Positions 10,247 through 21,384 of a stretch of 64,000 bases of DNA are shown piece by piece. This stretch comes from Magnaporthiopsis rhizophila (taxonomy: Eukaryota; Ascomycota; Sordariomycetes; Magnaporthales; Magnaporthaceae): positions 186,001 through 250,000 of the forward strand of contig PYSS01000052.1 in the NCBI GenBank assembly GCA_003049465.1, written 5' to 3'. The notes beneath the pieces are model-generated. The model was not told the DNA's origin, did not search any database, and saw nothing but the letters and a program-made list of their open reading frames with translations. A program made the translations under genes and the position numbers. Each line of letters starts with the position of its first letter. Within the stretch, counting starts at the first letter, position 1.

Positions 10247-12151
10247 ACGGAGGTCTTGCCTGGATGGATCATCAAACAACGAATACCTCGGAAAGAAGAC
10301 TGGAAAGGAAGCGTAATGGCTATGCCAGCTTGGGAAAGGGGAAAGGAGGCTGCGGGTGGCTCTTGGACTTTTACTCGGTTTCTTTGAGAAACAGGCCTCG
10401 GAAACGTTGCGGTCCTCTTTCATGGTGTCTCAGCCTAGGCTGCCATCTCAGACGAGTATACCCAGCTCGTGCGTGCGGCTAGCATGCAGGGCCAGCATCA
10501 TGCAATTCTTCAAAGCTCAAAGCTCGCAGCCCGTCTGTGCAATGGTGTGCGTCTGGTCAGTGGTACGGTACCCCGGCCAGAGATCCGGTGTGGGGGAACA
10601 GCCAGCGCGCAGTCAGCTTCGGCCTCGGGTTGGGTACGGCTGCATCTGCCCGTCCGACTCCTTTTGGCGGTTCGTCGGAAAGTATCGGTCGCCCGTCGTC
10701 GCATCTTTACCAGCCACGATGTCGTAACGTGCAAAAGCTGCCTTGAGCTGAACAAAAACACTCGGCGATGACGGAGCTAAGCGAGATGCAATTGGATGGC
10801 TGTGCGGCGCCCCCACTGAAGCTGCCGCATTCGGCAGTCGACGGTGGGGTAATATTAGGATCAACAATGCATGGTGTGACCACCACACACACAAACTGCC
10901 CATCCATCCCTCGAATGAACTCCCGAGACCGTCGCACTGGTTGCCGGGCTTGGATTTCTGGGTATTTGGACAGCTGCAGCCCAGGCAGATGAGCTGAATG
11001 GGATGCTGGGCGTCCATCAGCTTGTGTTATGCAACACAGCACAAACGATAAGCAGAACCCACCGCTTGCAGCTTTGGCAGGAGCCCTGGCTCGGGTCCAT
11101 GCCTGACCTGAACATTTACGCGGCTGTGAATTGCCCCTCCTCCCCATATGAGCGTCCCACCTGCTCCCTGGAACGCAAGGGTCCAGTCAGGGCTCACAGG
11201 TAACTTTTTCAAAAGACGAACGCGGTTGATTGTCCCCGGTTCCGCTTTCGGAAAGCTACCATGGCGTTGCACCACGCTAATGATCACGGGTCACACCACA
11301 CATACGTGGGGCGCCGTGCGAGGGCGAACGTGTGCAAAATGCCGTCCGTCGTCGTTCTGGTATGGGCGTGGGCATATTTGAGGCTCCAAGGGCTGTTGAT
11401 TCCAAAGGAAGCTAACGCGAGCGCGTACTATCTTTGCTTCTGGCGCCATCTCGCCCGATCGATCCGGCGATGGAGGCGTCTGGGGGAGCTAATGACGAGT
11501 AGTTCTCGGTTCGGCGGCAACTGTTCGCTGCAAGCCGTTCCAAGCCACCCCGAGATGGTATTGCCAGTGACATGTACGCTCTGGGTTTAGCTTCTCTCGC
11601 GCGGGAGGGCTCCAACGTGCGGGCACGGCTCCTCACCCCGGCCAGCTGAAAAAGCGTCCCATGTGAATGAGCTTCCCACATATTTTCCCTTGTCGGGGCT
11701 GGTTGCGTTGCTTCCTGCTTGCGCACGCGGCAGCGAAGAGAGTTTTGGCTGAGCTGGGGTGTGGTGTCACCACCTCTTGGAGATGGGGTCGACGCAGCGC
11801 CAGGTCTAGAACCTGTACCTTGTTGTTTTCCTTCAAATACGGGAGGGCAGCCTGCTTGCTTCTCACATCGTCATCCCATAAGCATTCCAGGCCAAAGCCA
11901 CCGACGAAGCTAGTGACCTTTTCGAGTTCCGCCATTCCACGCAAACGGCCGCAGCGAGACAAACATTCGAACAAAGGGCGTCTTTAGTTTTATTACTTTG
12001 TCTAATACATAATTACGGAGCCAGGACGGAGAACTTTCCCTTCCTGCTTTCTCCATCCGACACACCGGCTGGCCTCCCACATCACTTCTTTCTCCAGTAA
12101 ACGGCAACGAGCAGCAGGAAGCCTCTCGCGCAAGCGGAACAAGCATCAAAA
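10247..12151. other. Gene-poor stretch, 1.9 kb
   Basis: Nothing supportable was found beyond short chance frames on both strands. The final 150 bases, with CTTTCTCC and CTTTCTCCAG tracts, look like the 5' leader of the MARVEL gene. Confidence 0.55.
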
Positions 12152-13247
12152 ATGGTGGTTATGAAGGAGAACTTCTGGAACTTTCGCGGCAATGACAGCC
12201 TGGACCGCTCGCACATCCCGCCCACGCCCATCTGGATCGCCATCATCCGTGTCGTGCAGCTTCTTTTCGCCCTGCTGACCCTGATCCTGGTTGCCGTTGG
12301 CGCTTCGTACTTTGGCTCCTCTGTAAGTCGTTTACACTACACCAAGGATCTGCCTTCGCGACCAAACCAATCCCGCTCTCCGATTCCTCGCCGTGGGAAA
12401 CCAGGCTGACAGAGACGCCTTCTTGTCGACGCTTTCTAGTGGGCGAGTGTGGGAATCACAGCCTTCACCTTCGCCCTCACACTTATCCACATCGGGTGGC
12501 TCGCCATCAGCATCCTCGCGTTCCCCATTGCCTACAACTACTGGGCCCAGCTGTATGTTCCTGTTTGTTTTTGTTTATTCTGTCTGCGCTACTTCCCCCT
12601 GCGGGCTGCGTGCGCGTTTTGCTGACCCTCTTTATCCCTTCCTGCGTTTAGTGGTGTCGAGATCGCCAGCGTTATATTCTGGCTCGCCTCCTGGGCCTCC
12701 CTTGCCGCCGACGGGAGCGCGCTAGGCACGATCCCGACCTACCGCGGCGTCTATCCCGGTTCTACCGATACCGGCAGGTACAACACGGCTGCCGGCTGCA
12801 TCAAGGGCGCTGCCGGTGTTGGAGCTCTGACGTGGCTCCTCTTTGTCGCCACTCTGGTCTTTTTCGGTGCGCCGCTCTCCCCCGCCTCGATCTTTTCTGG
12901 TGTTTTGTTGCCACGCAGATTCCATGCCCAAGATGTTCCTTTTTTGCTGATCACAACTTCGTTACACCGTAGTGATCTCTCTCGTCCAGTACCGCAAGGC
13001 CAAGGCTCCCGCTGCCGGCACCACCGGCCCGGAGGCTGGCGAGCCCAAGCCCGGCCACGAGCTTTCCCAGGTTCCCCAGCAGCCCCAAGCCTATGTTCAG
13101 CCGGACCAGTACGGACAGCAGGTCCCACCTCAGCAGCAGTTCCAACCCCAGCAGCAGGTCCCCCCGCCCCAGCAGCAGGTTCCTCCTCAGCAGCAATACC
13201 AACAGCAGCCCTACCAGGGGGTTCAGCCGGCCACCTACCCTCAATAA
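12152..13247 (+). CDS. MARVEL-domain four-helix membrane protein with Gln/Pro-rich tail
   Basis: Four exons, 12152-12322, 12440-12552, 12652-12866 and 12973-13247, give 257 residues. The first three exons encode four hydrophobic helices: WIAIIRVVQLLFALLTLIL, ASVGITAFTFALTLIHIGW, VEIASVIFWLASWASLA and GALTWLLFVATLVFFG continuing to VISLVQY. This is the MARVEL layout, including the polar start of helix 1 with Ile-Arg-Val-Val-Gln. The last exon encodes a cytoplasmic tail of about 90 residues, rich in Gln and Pro, with repeated PPQQQ and VPPQQ units. MARVEL proteins such as yeast Nce102 organise plasma-membrane domains and eisosomes. Membership is well supported by topology; the exact role is not known. 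Introns are 73-117 bp with GTAAGT, GTATGT and GTGCGC donors. Confidence 0.88.
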
Positions 13248-13758
13248 ATGGGGGGCGGTGATGGGTCGCAGTCATCAGTGACTTCTGCTGTCGGTCTGAC
13301 GCAATAACACAAGAACTGACGCACGAACAAATCTGGGGCTGCTGCTCTGGCTCCCGGCGTCTAGTTCATGACAAGACGCTCCCTTTGGCCCTTATGGCGA
13401 TTTACTCACAATTTGCTATCTTTGCCGCTATTTTCTTGATACCCTTCTGTTACTTCGGCGGCTGGGGAGGCGGTGACCTCCCTTTTGTGCTGCTTCTTTT
13501 CATTGCGGTTGTCTTCAAGAGTGGCAGTTTCATCTTCTATTCCTGCGATCTGGCGGAGAGCCTTAGTAACTTGCGGCCTTTGGTCCGTTCTGCGATTTTA
13601 CCATTAATTTACCATTAAAAAGTTTGGTAGAATACGTGACATGATTGAGGTTCATTGTGTGGGCATAAGGCGTGCATAGACGTCCAAGCTCGCCGCTGCC
13701 GCCGAACCAGATGAGGGAGAGGGATGAATGCGCCCCTCGATCGGAATAGATGTGTCCC
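13248..13758. other. Intergenic, 3' ends of two converging genes
   Basis: The MARVEL gene and the collagen-like gene converge here. No further gene is seen; the stretch presumably holds both 3' untranslated regions. Confidence 0.5.
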
Positions 13759-15004
13759 TTAGTCCACGCTGTTATCCGAGTTGGCACCGGCCGGGGCGGA
13801 GCTGTCGTCGTCGTTGTCCCCAGAGTCGTTGGCGGCGGTAGACAAGTCGTCGGCGGAGTCGCCATTGTCCTGGTGCGGGGGCCTCTCGTAGTTGTCGCTA
13901 GTGTCTGGGTACGGGATCTCCTCAGTAGGGGACGAGCTGCTCGTCGAGATCGCAGGGTCGCTCGGCTGGCTGCTGTCGTCGATCCGGGAGGTAGCGGTAG
14001 CCGAGGGTGCCGGGGTGTTTTCGGCCGGGTAGGTCGAGGAAGGCGTGTGAGTCTCAGTGAGCATGGCGTTGTCCACGGAGGCGGTGGCCGTCGAGGAAAG
14101 AGGCGGAATGGTGCCGCTGTCGTCGGTGGGAGCGGTCGCGACGGGCGGTGGGGCCTGTACGGGAGGGCTCCTGTTACCGGCCCAGGCAGTGGCGGTACTC
14201 GAGGGCGGGTGGCAGATCGGGTTGTTGGCGTTGCTGGGGTAGTCGCAGAAGTTACCCCCTGTCTCGCTGGGACCGGAAGGGCCGTTGGGACGAGATGGCG
14301 GAGAGCCCGCGCAGAGAGGGTTGTTGGCATTGCTAGGGTAGTCGCAGTTCACCTGACCATTGTTTCCCTTCGGGACACTAGGGACACTGAGCCCCGAGGG
14401 AGTACTCGGGGGAGAACTCGGGCCGGTGCAGGCGGGGTTGTTGGCGTTGCTTGGATAACCACACGGGCTGCCACCGGGAAGTCCTGGTCTCTTGGGCCGC
14501 GTGGGCGAAGGGTTTGAGCCACCACAGGTCGTGTAATTGCAATGCCTGCCACCCGGCGCTCCGGGACCTTTGGGACCACCAGGGCCCTTGGGCCCCTTGG
14601 GCGCGGAACCCGAGCCGCCACAGGCCAGGCTATTCGGGTTGCCCGGGTAGTGGCAGGGGTTGCCTCCTGGGCCAGCATGACCCTTTGGTCCACGGGGGCC
14701 TCCGAGGCCCTTGGAGCCGCCGGGAATTCTCGGACTACCTGGACCTTTGGGGCCGCCGGGGCCGCCGGGGCCGTCGGGACTGCCGCCTCCAAGTGAGCCG
14801 CCACGGCCACCACTGTGGCCGTAATCGCCGCGAGGAAGGATGGCCTGGTACATTCAGGTATATAGTGATTAGTCGGACGACGCTGACAAGAGAGCGGACC
14901 AGTGACTCGAAATTTCCTACCAAATGCCGGAATTTGGTGGCCGGGAGAGGCGAGGCCACAGCTACCACGAATAACAGGAGGAGGAGCTTGCTAATGTTGC
15001 CCAT
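13759..15004 (-). CDS. Secreted collagen-like protein with repeated cysteine-flanked YPSNANNP motif
   Basis: Two exons, 15004-14921 (28 residues, a secretion signal beginning MGNISKLLLLLFVVAVASPLPA) and 14844-13759, encode 389 residues. The intron has a GTAGGA donor and ACCAG acceptor. Residues of about 35-160 are dominated by GGP, KGP and GPG triplets resembling short collagen stretches, though the Gly-X-Y register is not continuous. Set into this are cysteine-flanked units: CHYPGNPNSLAC, a shortened CNYTTC, CGYPSNANNPAC, CDYPSNANNPLC and CDYPSNANNPIC. The last 160 residues are Ser/Thr/Pro- and Asp-rich, likely O-glycosylated, ending acidic, with no GPI-type hydrophobic tail. I know no named family with this repeat. 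A cell-wall or extracellular-matrix role is inferred. The gene is intact, with no frameshift. Confidence 0.82.
14212..14660 (-). repeat. Coding repeats: C-x-YPSNANNP-x-C units
   Basis: Inside the collagen-like gene four full copies of a roughly 12-residue unit occur, starting near 14212, 14306, 14429 and 14621. Three copies share the core CxYPSNANNPxC almost exactly; the copy nearest the N-terminus is diverged. Paired cysteines in each unit suggest small disulfide-closed loops. Confidence 0.75.
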
Positions 15005-16434
15005 TTCAAAGGTACAAAAAAGGTGTCTTGGAAGTTGGATGAATATAAACGAATGTGTGAATAACGAGCGACATGAGAGACTTAAGGAGAGTGTATAAAT
15101 TACCTGTGGATGGATGGAAATGATGGAGTGGTTTTGTTTCCTCCATACCAGGCCATTCCGGTGACCTTTAAATAGGCAGACAGACTGCCGCGGGCCCGGG
15201 AGAGTAATCTCCATCGCGGAGGCGAGACTCTGGTTGCTGCCCATGCGACTAAGATCCAGAGATCACTACGGATCGGCACCATACATACATTTGCGGTCCG
15301 TGCCGGGTCGGTGTCGTGGGACCAAGCAGCCGCGATGGATGGACATGCGGGCACCGCCACTCCAAAATCACAACACAGGAGTTGTCTACCCGAGGTCTGT
15401 GCGATGGGTAATTACTGTCCATATGCTGGCGGATCAGCAACTGCTGTCGCCGCGTCCGGCAGCTAGTTATTTGGGGAGCTGGAGCCACCTAGACGTCCTC
15501 AGGTCAGCCGTGAATGGCGTGTTTGGCAATGGCGCTTGCGGGCTAGCGCCTTGGCTGGCGGGTGACGTATGCCAGGGAATTGGTGAGAGACTCTGTGTTC
15601 GTCAAGATGCTGGCGGGGGCGGGAGAAACAAGAGTTGACCAAAGGAGAAAGGCGGCTGGGTCCGTGGACTGGCGCTAAACAGGCACCCCAAGGCTCGCGA
15701 AGGGGACGCCCGCACGCCTACTGGCTAGCTGAGGCAACGGTCCCTGACGGCGAGTAATAAGCCGCTTGTGCCAATGAGAGCAGTGCGCAGCTAGAACGAG
15801 CAGATGCGCGAAAGCCACAATACCCACGGCCTCTCTAGTCCCATCGTTCTCACATCCTTCGTTCGTGCACAGCGCAGCCGACACGAGGCCCTGCTGCGTC
15901 TGCACCCCGCTCTGCATCGTCCTTTCGGCGGCCAGAAACTCGAGTATTATTGGTGCTCCGTGCTTCCAGAATCGTGCGGCTAGCGATGGCCAATACCCCG
16001 TGCCATTTGGCCAATTTGTCCCTTGATGTTAGCCCCTTTTCTTGGTTGGTCGGGTAGCATCTTGGCCAACATTTACTACGTACCGCCATGCATCGTCGTG
16101 TGCCGCTGGTTGGCTATGACACAGGAACTTGCAGGTCTCGTTTGGGCTGCCTCGTATTCTTAGCCTTGCTGGCGTTGTACCCGGCTCCGCGGTTGGTGTG
16201 CTGGCCATCACATCCGGCAAGTCGGCATCATGTTGTTGCGCTCAGATTCGCCCTGAGATCCGATCTACCACCCGCTCTGTTTGCCGTGAGATGTGATATA
16301 AACAGCCCACTCTATGCCGCCTATTTCCAGCTCAACATGAGGTCGGCTCAGGCGAAACCGACAGACGCTCGTTTCTTTCTTTGTAGCTTGCACACTCGCT
16401 TTCCTTCGCTCTTTTCTCGTCGCATTAGCCCGCG
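15005..16434. other. Intergenic between divergent collagen-like and tyrosinase genes
   Basis: No gene is supported. The right end contains a likely tyrosinase TATA box (GATATAAAC, 16295-16303) about 130 bases before the start codon, followed by CT-rich leader sequence. Confidence 0.5.
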
Positions 16435-18574
16435 ATGTCTCTTGTTCGCACTTTTGTCGTGTCAGGACTCCTGGCACTGGCCCAAGCACCTGGGCTTGCA
16501 CTTGGTCAGAACCAGCCCGTTGCCATCACCGGAGTTAGCGATGGTATCAACACCGCGACCGGCCAGCGTCCAGCCCGTCTGGATATCAACACTCTGCAAA
16601 ACTCCGGCCCACAATGGTAGGCTCGCATCCTGGGACGTGGCTCGTGGGACCTTGTTTGTATCAATATGCTCATGCTTTCTGGGGATTGGCACAGGGACTT
16701 GTATATCCTCGGCTTGCTGAGGTTCCAGACACAGGCTGAGGATGACCAACTGTCATACTTTCAGATCGCAGGTTGGTGTTTCTACGACGATATATGCTGC
16801 CGCCCGCGACACGTACCATCCTCTACAGTCTGCTGATACTCACGGCCATCAACCGCAAGGCATCCACGGACGGCCGTATATCGCGTGGAACGGAGTTGGG
16901 GCGGTGGCAGGAGGCGTCAACAGGGGCTACTGTCCTCATAACGTACGTTCGTCAATACCCTTTGGGCCAGCCATCGCTCACCATTAGCTGCCATGATAAC
17001 AGGACATCCAATTCCCGGCCTGGCATCGCCCTTACCTGGCACTGTTCGAACAAGTTCTCTCAGGCCACATAAAAACAGTTGCCGCCATGTACACGGGCGG
17101 TAACGCGGCGGCATACCAGGCTGCTGCAGCCACCTGGCGTACCCCTTACTGGGACTGGGCTGCCAACCCAGCGCTCCCTCAGGTGGCATCGACTCCAAAC
17201 ATCACCGTGAACGGGCCGTCCGGCCAGGTCACAGTGCCCAACCCGCTATGGAGCTATAAATGGCAGCAGTACCCCCTGAACAGCAACTGGTTTCCGACGA
17301 GCCAGGACCGCAACCTGTGGGGCTGGCCTCAAACCACGCGCCAGCCCGACAGTCGGGGTAACAGCCGGATCAACGTTGTCAACAACAATCTCGCGGACCT
17401 GGCAAGGTCGCTCAAGGACTCCATCTACAACGTGCTCACGCGCGTGACCGACTACAACACCATGGCCACCACGGCGTCGCAGGGCGCCTCGTTCGAAGCC
17501 CCGCACAACGATGTCCACACCACCATGTACGCCGTCATGGCATACCTCGACTACTCGGCTTTCGATCCCATCTTTATGCTGCACCACTGCAACGTTGACC
17601 GTTACATCGCCATGTGGCAGGCTATCAACTACAACAAAACCTTCCAGACCGTCGCCGTGGCCACAAACGGCCAATTCTCCACGGTCAGAGGGTCCTCCGT
17701 CAATGGAGACTCCCCCTTGCGTCCCTTCTACCGGGACACCAACGGGAATTTCCACACCGGTCGGTCCGTCGCCAGCATCGCCCCGTTTGGTTACACGTAT
17801 CCCGAAATCGACGACTGGTCGCAGAGCAAGGAACGCACACGCGCCGCCGTCATTGCTGCCGTCAACAGGCTGTACGGTGGTGGGCTTGCCGGCTCCCGCC
17901 CGGCCGGTTCCTCGACAGCCCCTGCTCCTCCTGCACGGCCCGGCTCCGGCGGCAAGGGCAAGCGCCGTGGATTTGTAAAGCGGGCAGCGAGCCCCGATTA
18001 CCAGGATAACAAGTCCAACTATGGTGCAGACGGCCCGGCCAGCAGCGACTCGCCCGCCGACACGAAGCCGTCGTACTCGGTGCAGGCCCAGGTGGAGCGC
18101 GGCGAGCTGGACCTCCCGTGCACAATCTACTTTTACGTGGGGTCGCGCAGGGCCGGCCGCATGAGCATCCCGTCCATGCCGACGACCGGCATGACCTACT
18201 CCATCTTCGCGCTCGACCGCTTCCTGCAGCTCGGCGACGAGGACGCGGAGCCGGGCGTGAACGCGACAGAGTACGGGGCCGGGAACTCGACCATAATCGA
18301 CAGGCTTCAGGGGCAGCTGCGGGCCGAGATCAAACAGGTACGTAGAAGAAAAAAAGAGTTCCCCTTGGGTTGCCCCCCTTAATTAACCATCGTTTAGATC
18401 AATGGCTCCTACACTCCCGTGGCTTCGGCGCCCAGCCTCAAGCTCCAGGTCCAGGAGAGCGAGATCGCACCCCCGCCCTCGGCATCCCAGCTCCCTCAAA
18501 TTGTCAGCGAAGCGTACAAGAGCGAGGCCGTCAGACCTGGAGACGTAAAGCTTGGTGGTCTTCACGCCAAATGA
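16435..18574 (+). CDS. Tyrosinase (type-3 copper polyphenol oxidase), secreted form
   Basis: Five exons, 16435-16616, 16695-16771, 16860-16942, 17003-18337 and 18398-18574, give 617 residues. The enzyme hydroxylates phenols and oxidises catechols to quinones in melanin formation. CuA ligands are the His of FQIAGIHG (about 89), of YCPHN (about 113) and of FPAWHRPY (about 122). The Cys two residues before the second His is where fungal tyrosinases form a Cys-His thioether. CuB ligands are in APHNDVHTT (about 282 and 286) and FDPIFMLHHCNVDR (about 308-309). An N-terminal hydrophobic segment ending ALGQ predicts secretion, unlike many cytosolic fungal tyrosinases. After the catalytic domain a Pro/Gly-rich linker carries basic sites (GKGKRR, FVKR), where the C-terminal lid domain is probably cleaved to activate the enzyme. 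Cleavage is inferred from the family. Confidence 0.95.
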
Positions 18575-19118
18575 GACAGTCCCCCGCCAGAGACGATATT
18601 ATGCCTATCTAGACGCACTACTTTAATGTCGGTGGGAGGAGATTTGCGAGCTGTGTAAAAAAGTGGCCGAATTGTAGACATCGTGTGTAAGTACTGAACA
18701 CAACATACCAGACGAATAGTTAATTAAAAGTCCGGTCGCATAATTAGATAATCCCAAGTTTTGAGATCACGTCAAGGCACGTTAGCTGATGAGAAGGGAA
18801 AACCGCTTTATTCTGGTCGTGTGCAATTGCTCCGACTCAACCCGCGCACTATCATCACGTTTTCCATCGAGACAGGCGATAAGAGCAAACTTGGTATTCG
18901 GTTAGACTCGAAAACAACCTGCTTTAGCTGTGTACTTGACACTTGCAAAAGACTGGGTAAAAGACAGGGTAAAAGACCTCATTCTCGTCCCTCATTATGA
19001 TAACGCAACGCCTGCAAAAAAAGACCTCATTCCCATGTCCCTCATTCCGATAAGTGATAACACAACGCTTTTGTCAAAAAACACCAGAATCTCCATCCCG
19101 TCCCTTGTGTCCATCAGA
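18575..19118. other. Intergenic with short imperfect direct repeats
   Basis: This is the 3' region between the converging tyrosinase and Hsp20 genes. Near 18955-19065 a degenerate segment repeats: AAAGACCTCATTC, CCCTCATT and CGATAA/GATAACGCAACGC occur twice about 60 bp apart. No gene is seen. Confidence 0.45.
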
Positions 19119-19796
19119 TTACATCACAGTGATCTTCCGGCCCTGAGGCTTGGCGGCCTTGGGGACAACGAGGTTGAGCACGCCATTGTCGAGCTTGGCG
19201 ACTACGCCGCTGGGGTCGACGCGGCTGTGGAAGGTGAAGGAGCGGGCGAACTCGCCGAAGCTGCGCTCCGAGACCCAGTACTTGAGGTGGGGCCGCTGCT
19301 CCTTGTGCGCCGTGACGTGCTGCTTGTCCTTGTCCTGGTGGGTCACCTCCTTGCTGTTGGAGTCCTTGTTGTTGTTGTCGGTCGACGACTCCTTGTTGGC
19401 GGCGGTGCCCTCGTCATCCTCGCTGGAGTGGGTCTGGACGCGCTCGGAGCGGCCGCGGATGGACATGGTCTGCTCGTCGATGAACTCGATGTGGATGTCC
19501 TTCTTCTCGATGCCCGGGAACTCGCCGTGCAGGACGTACGTGTTGGGCGTCTCGTGCAGGTCGAACTTGGGCGTCCAGATGGGCAGGCTGGTGTGCATCG
19601 AGCGGCGCTTGTTGACGCTGTTGTTGGCGTTGGCACCGGACTTCGTGACGCCCTGCTGGTTGTTGGAGGCCGGGGCGTCCGCATCGGTAGCGTTGGCTTC
19701 CTGGGCGTAGTTGTTGAACTCGTCAATCAGGCGGAAGAGGCCCGAGTAGTTGGGCTCGTAGAAGGAGGCCGACGGGCGAGAAGTGAAGAAAGCCAT
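19119..19796 (-). CDS. hsp30: Small heat shock protein, Hsp20/alpha-crystallin family (Neurospora Hsp30-like)
   Basis: A single exon encodes 225 residues; lack of introns is usual for this stress-induced family. After an N-terminal segment (MAFFTSRPSASFYEPNYSGL, with a Phe-rich start) comes a linker rich in Asn and Ala. The alpha-crystallin domain begins at WTPKFDLHETPNTYVLHGEFPG and contains HIEFIDEQTMSIRG. It is split by an inserted charged loop of about 50 residues (SSTDNNNKDSNSKE and neighbours), as in Neurospora Hsp30. The domain resumes at WVSERSFGEFARSFTF and ends with GVLNLVVPK, the conserved GxLxxxxP-type motif, near the C-terminus GRKITVM. It is an ATP-independent chaperone that binds unfolding proteins. 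A heat-shock-element cluster and TATA box lie directly upstream. The symbol reflects family resemblance, not proven orthology. Confidence 0.95.
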   Translation of the reverse strand: MAFFTSRPSASFYEPNYSGLFRLIDEFNNYAQEANATDADAPASNNQQGVTKSGANANNSVNKRRSMHTSLPIWTPKFDLHETPNTYVLHGEFPGIEKKDIHIEFIDEQTMSIRGRSERVQTHSSEDDEGTAANKESSTDNNNKDSNSKEVTHQDKDKQHVTAHKEQRPHLKYWVSERSFGEFARSFTFHSRVDPSGVVAKLDNGVLNLVVPKAAKPQGRKITVM

Positions 19797-19970
19797 TTTG
19801 ATGGTGGTTCACTGATGTGTGGTGAAAAGAAGCTGGGTGGGATTTTGTGTTGGCGTGGTGGTTGTTTGCTTGCGAGGCAAGAGTGATTGTTTGCAAGTGG
19901 TGGAAGTGTTTGCTGTCTGATGACACTGGCAAGAAGAAATCCGGTCTGCCCAACAGGTGAGGAGGGCGCC

Positions 19971-20036
19971 AATATATAGGCGTCGCGAAAGAATTCTTGA
20001 GCTACGTGAAATCTCGCGAATATTCTTTCATCGAAC
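19971..20036 (-). promoter_or_regulatory. Heat-shock promoter: TATA box and HSE cluster of the Hsp20 gene
   Basis: Read toward the gene, CCTATATATTGG (19971-19980) is a TATA box about 175 bases before the start codon. Just upstream are clustered nGAAn/nTTCn units: GAAAGAATTC at 19987-19996, GAATATTC at 20018-20025 (a perfect inverted GAA-nn-TTC pair), then TTTC and GAAC to 20036. Further GAA/TTC pentamers follow at about 20095-20145. These match heat shock factor binding elements. Confidence 0.75.
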
Positions 20037-21384
20037 GTTTTGGTAGTTTCCAGGTGATGCAGTCGTCATATCGTCGTCAACGGAGCATCGTAGATCTTTC
20101 GACGATCTTTCTGCCTTCGATTCGTCGACAGCGCTCGAATCTTCCAGAGTCCACAGCGGGTGGGGTGCCCTGTGGGGGGTGGGCGCACAGTTGCAAACGT
20201 GAACTCTCACTGTCCTGGAGCCACGAGACATGCGTGATTGCACAGTGTCGCACAATCTGCCCGACTTGACTGCTTCCTTCGAGAAACCTGGAAGGCTACG
20301 GTCTCTCAAACCACACGCAGCCTGGTCGGCTGAGGTGACTGACTGGGTGCAGAGTCCAAGTGCAGCGTCTGCTCGCTTTTGCCAGTGGCGCCAATTTCAC
20401 AATTTCACTGGGTCACCCGGCGGGGATGGGCAAACCAGCATGGCCTGGCACCCTGAATTGAATGAGCCCCTGAGCAAAGCGTCCTGCAAACAATATCCTC
20501 GACGCTGACGCAGCTGCAGTTTTGACGTACGGGGGGCAGGAGAGGAACGAATAAACATACTGCGGAAAAACGAAGATTCGCTGCGTTTGCTTTGAAGGGG
20601 CCAACTCGCAATAAGCCTGGCAGGAAGCGCACCCTAACATGCCCATTCATTATTGAGCTCTTTCACGAGCCTCTCCATCACCAAGGGATCTTGCACAAAA
20701 TGAGCCACGTAGAAAATATCTCCCCGAATCCTTCTTTTCGCCTTGCCTGCTGGCATTCCGTCCCTGATCTGACAACCGCGGTGTCCAAAATCAGGTGAAT
20801 TGTAGGATTCCACGCCGGCGTCCCGAAACTAACGCGCTTACACCCGACGTTATTGGTCGATATTTCCCAAAGAGGCATGTGTGCCCTCGACTCAGACCGA
20901 GAATCTGACACCGGGCCCTTGCATGCCCCAGATCTAGAACGCGCCCCCCGGTCTCGTATCCAAACGTATGGTTCGGCCAAGGCTATCCATGCTGGTCGGC
21001 TTCGATCGAATGAGGCATTCGCGGCTCTACGCTTGCCCCATACGGTACCGGTGTCTGCCTTAGAAGGATTTTCTGCAATCTCTGCAATATCGGTGGCGTG
21101 AGAACGATGATGACAGCGCTAGCTTTTGCAAGTGATTGTGGATGGCCTCGGTGCTAGGAACTCCCCTCGATGGCCAGTTCACGTCGAGCCGAAATGGGTT
21201 CAAGGCGAGACTTCCTGATAATCAGTCTCTTGGGATACAAAAGGGTCTTGCTCGCTGCACTTGAAGCCATGTTGGAAGGTCATCAGCATCACGGAGAGAT
21301 CGATTTGCAAGCAAAACATACACCTCAGCCATCAAACCATTGCTTGAGCTATATATATCTTTGCAACATCTTTCTCGTACCAAC
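20037..21384. other. Intergenic, shared upstream region of Hsp20 and thaumatin-like genes
   Basis: No supported gene. The left part belongs to the heat-shock promoter. At the right end TATATATAT (21350-21358) lies only 27 bases before the start codon of the thaumatin-like gene. Confidence 0.5.

Noticed and set aside
16088..16720. 210-codon plus-strand frame overlapping the tyrosinase start
   Set aside because: It runs across the tyrosinase promoter, first exon and intron in a different frame.
18930..19886. 318-codon plus-strand frame
   Set aside because: Antisense of the Hsp20 gene; the repetitive Val/Leu composition reflects the complementary codons.
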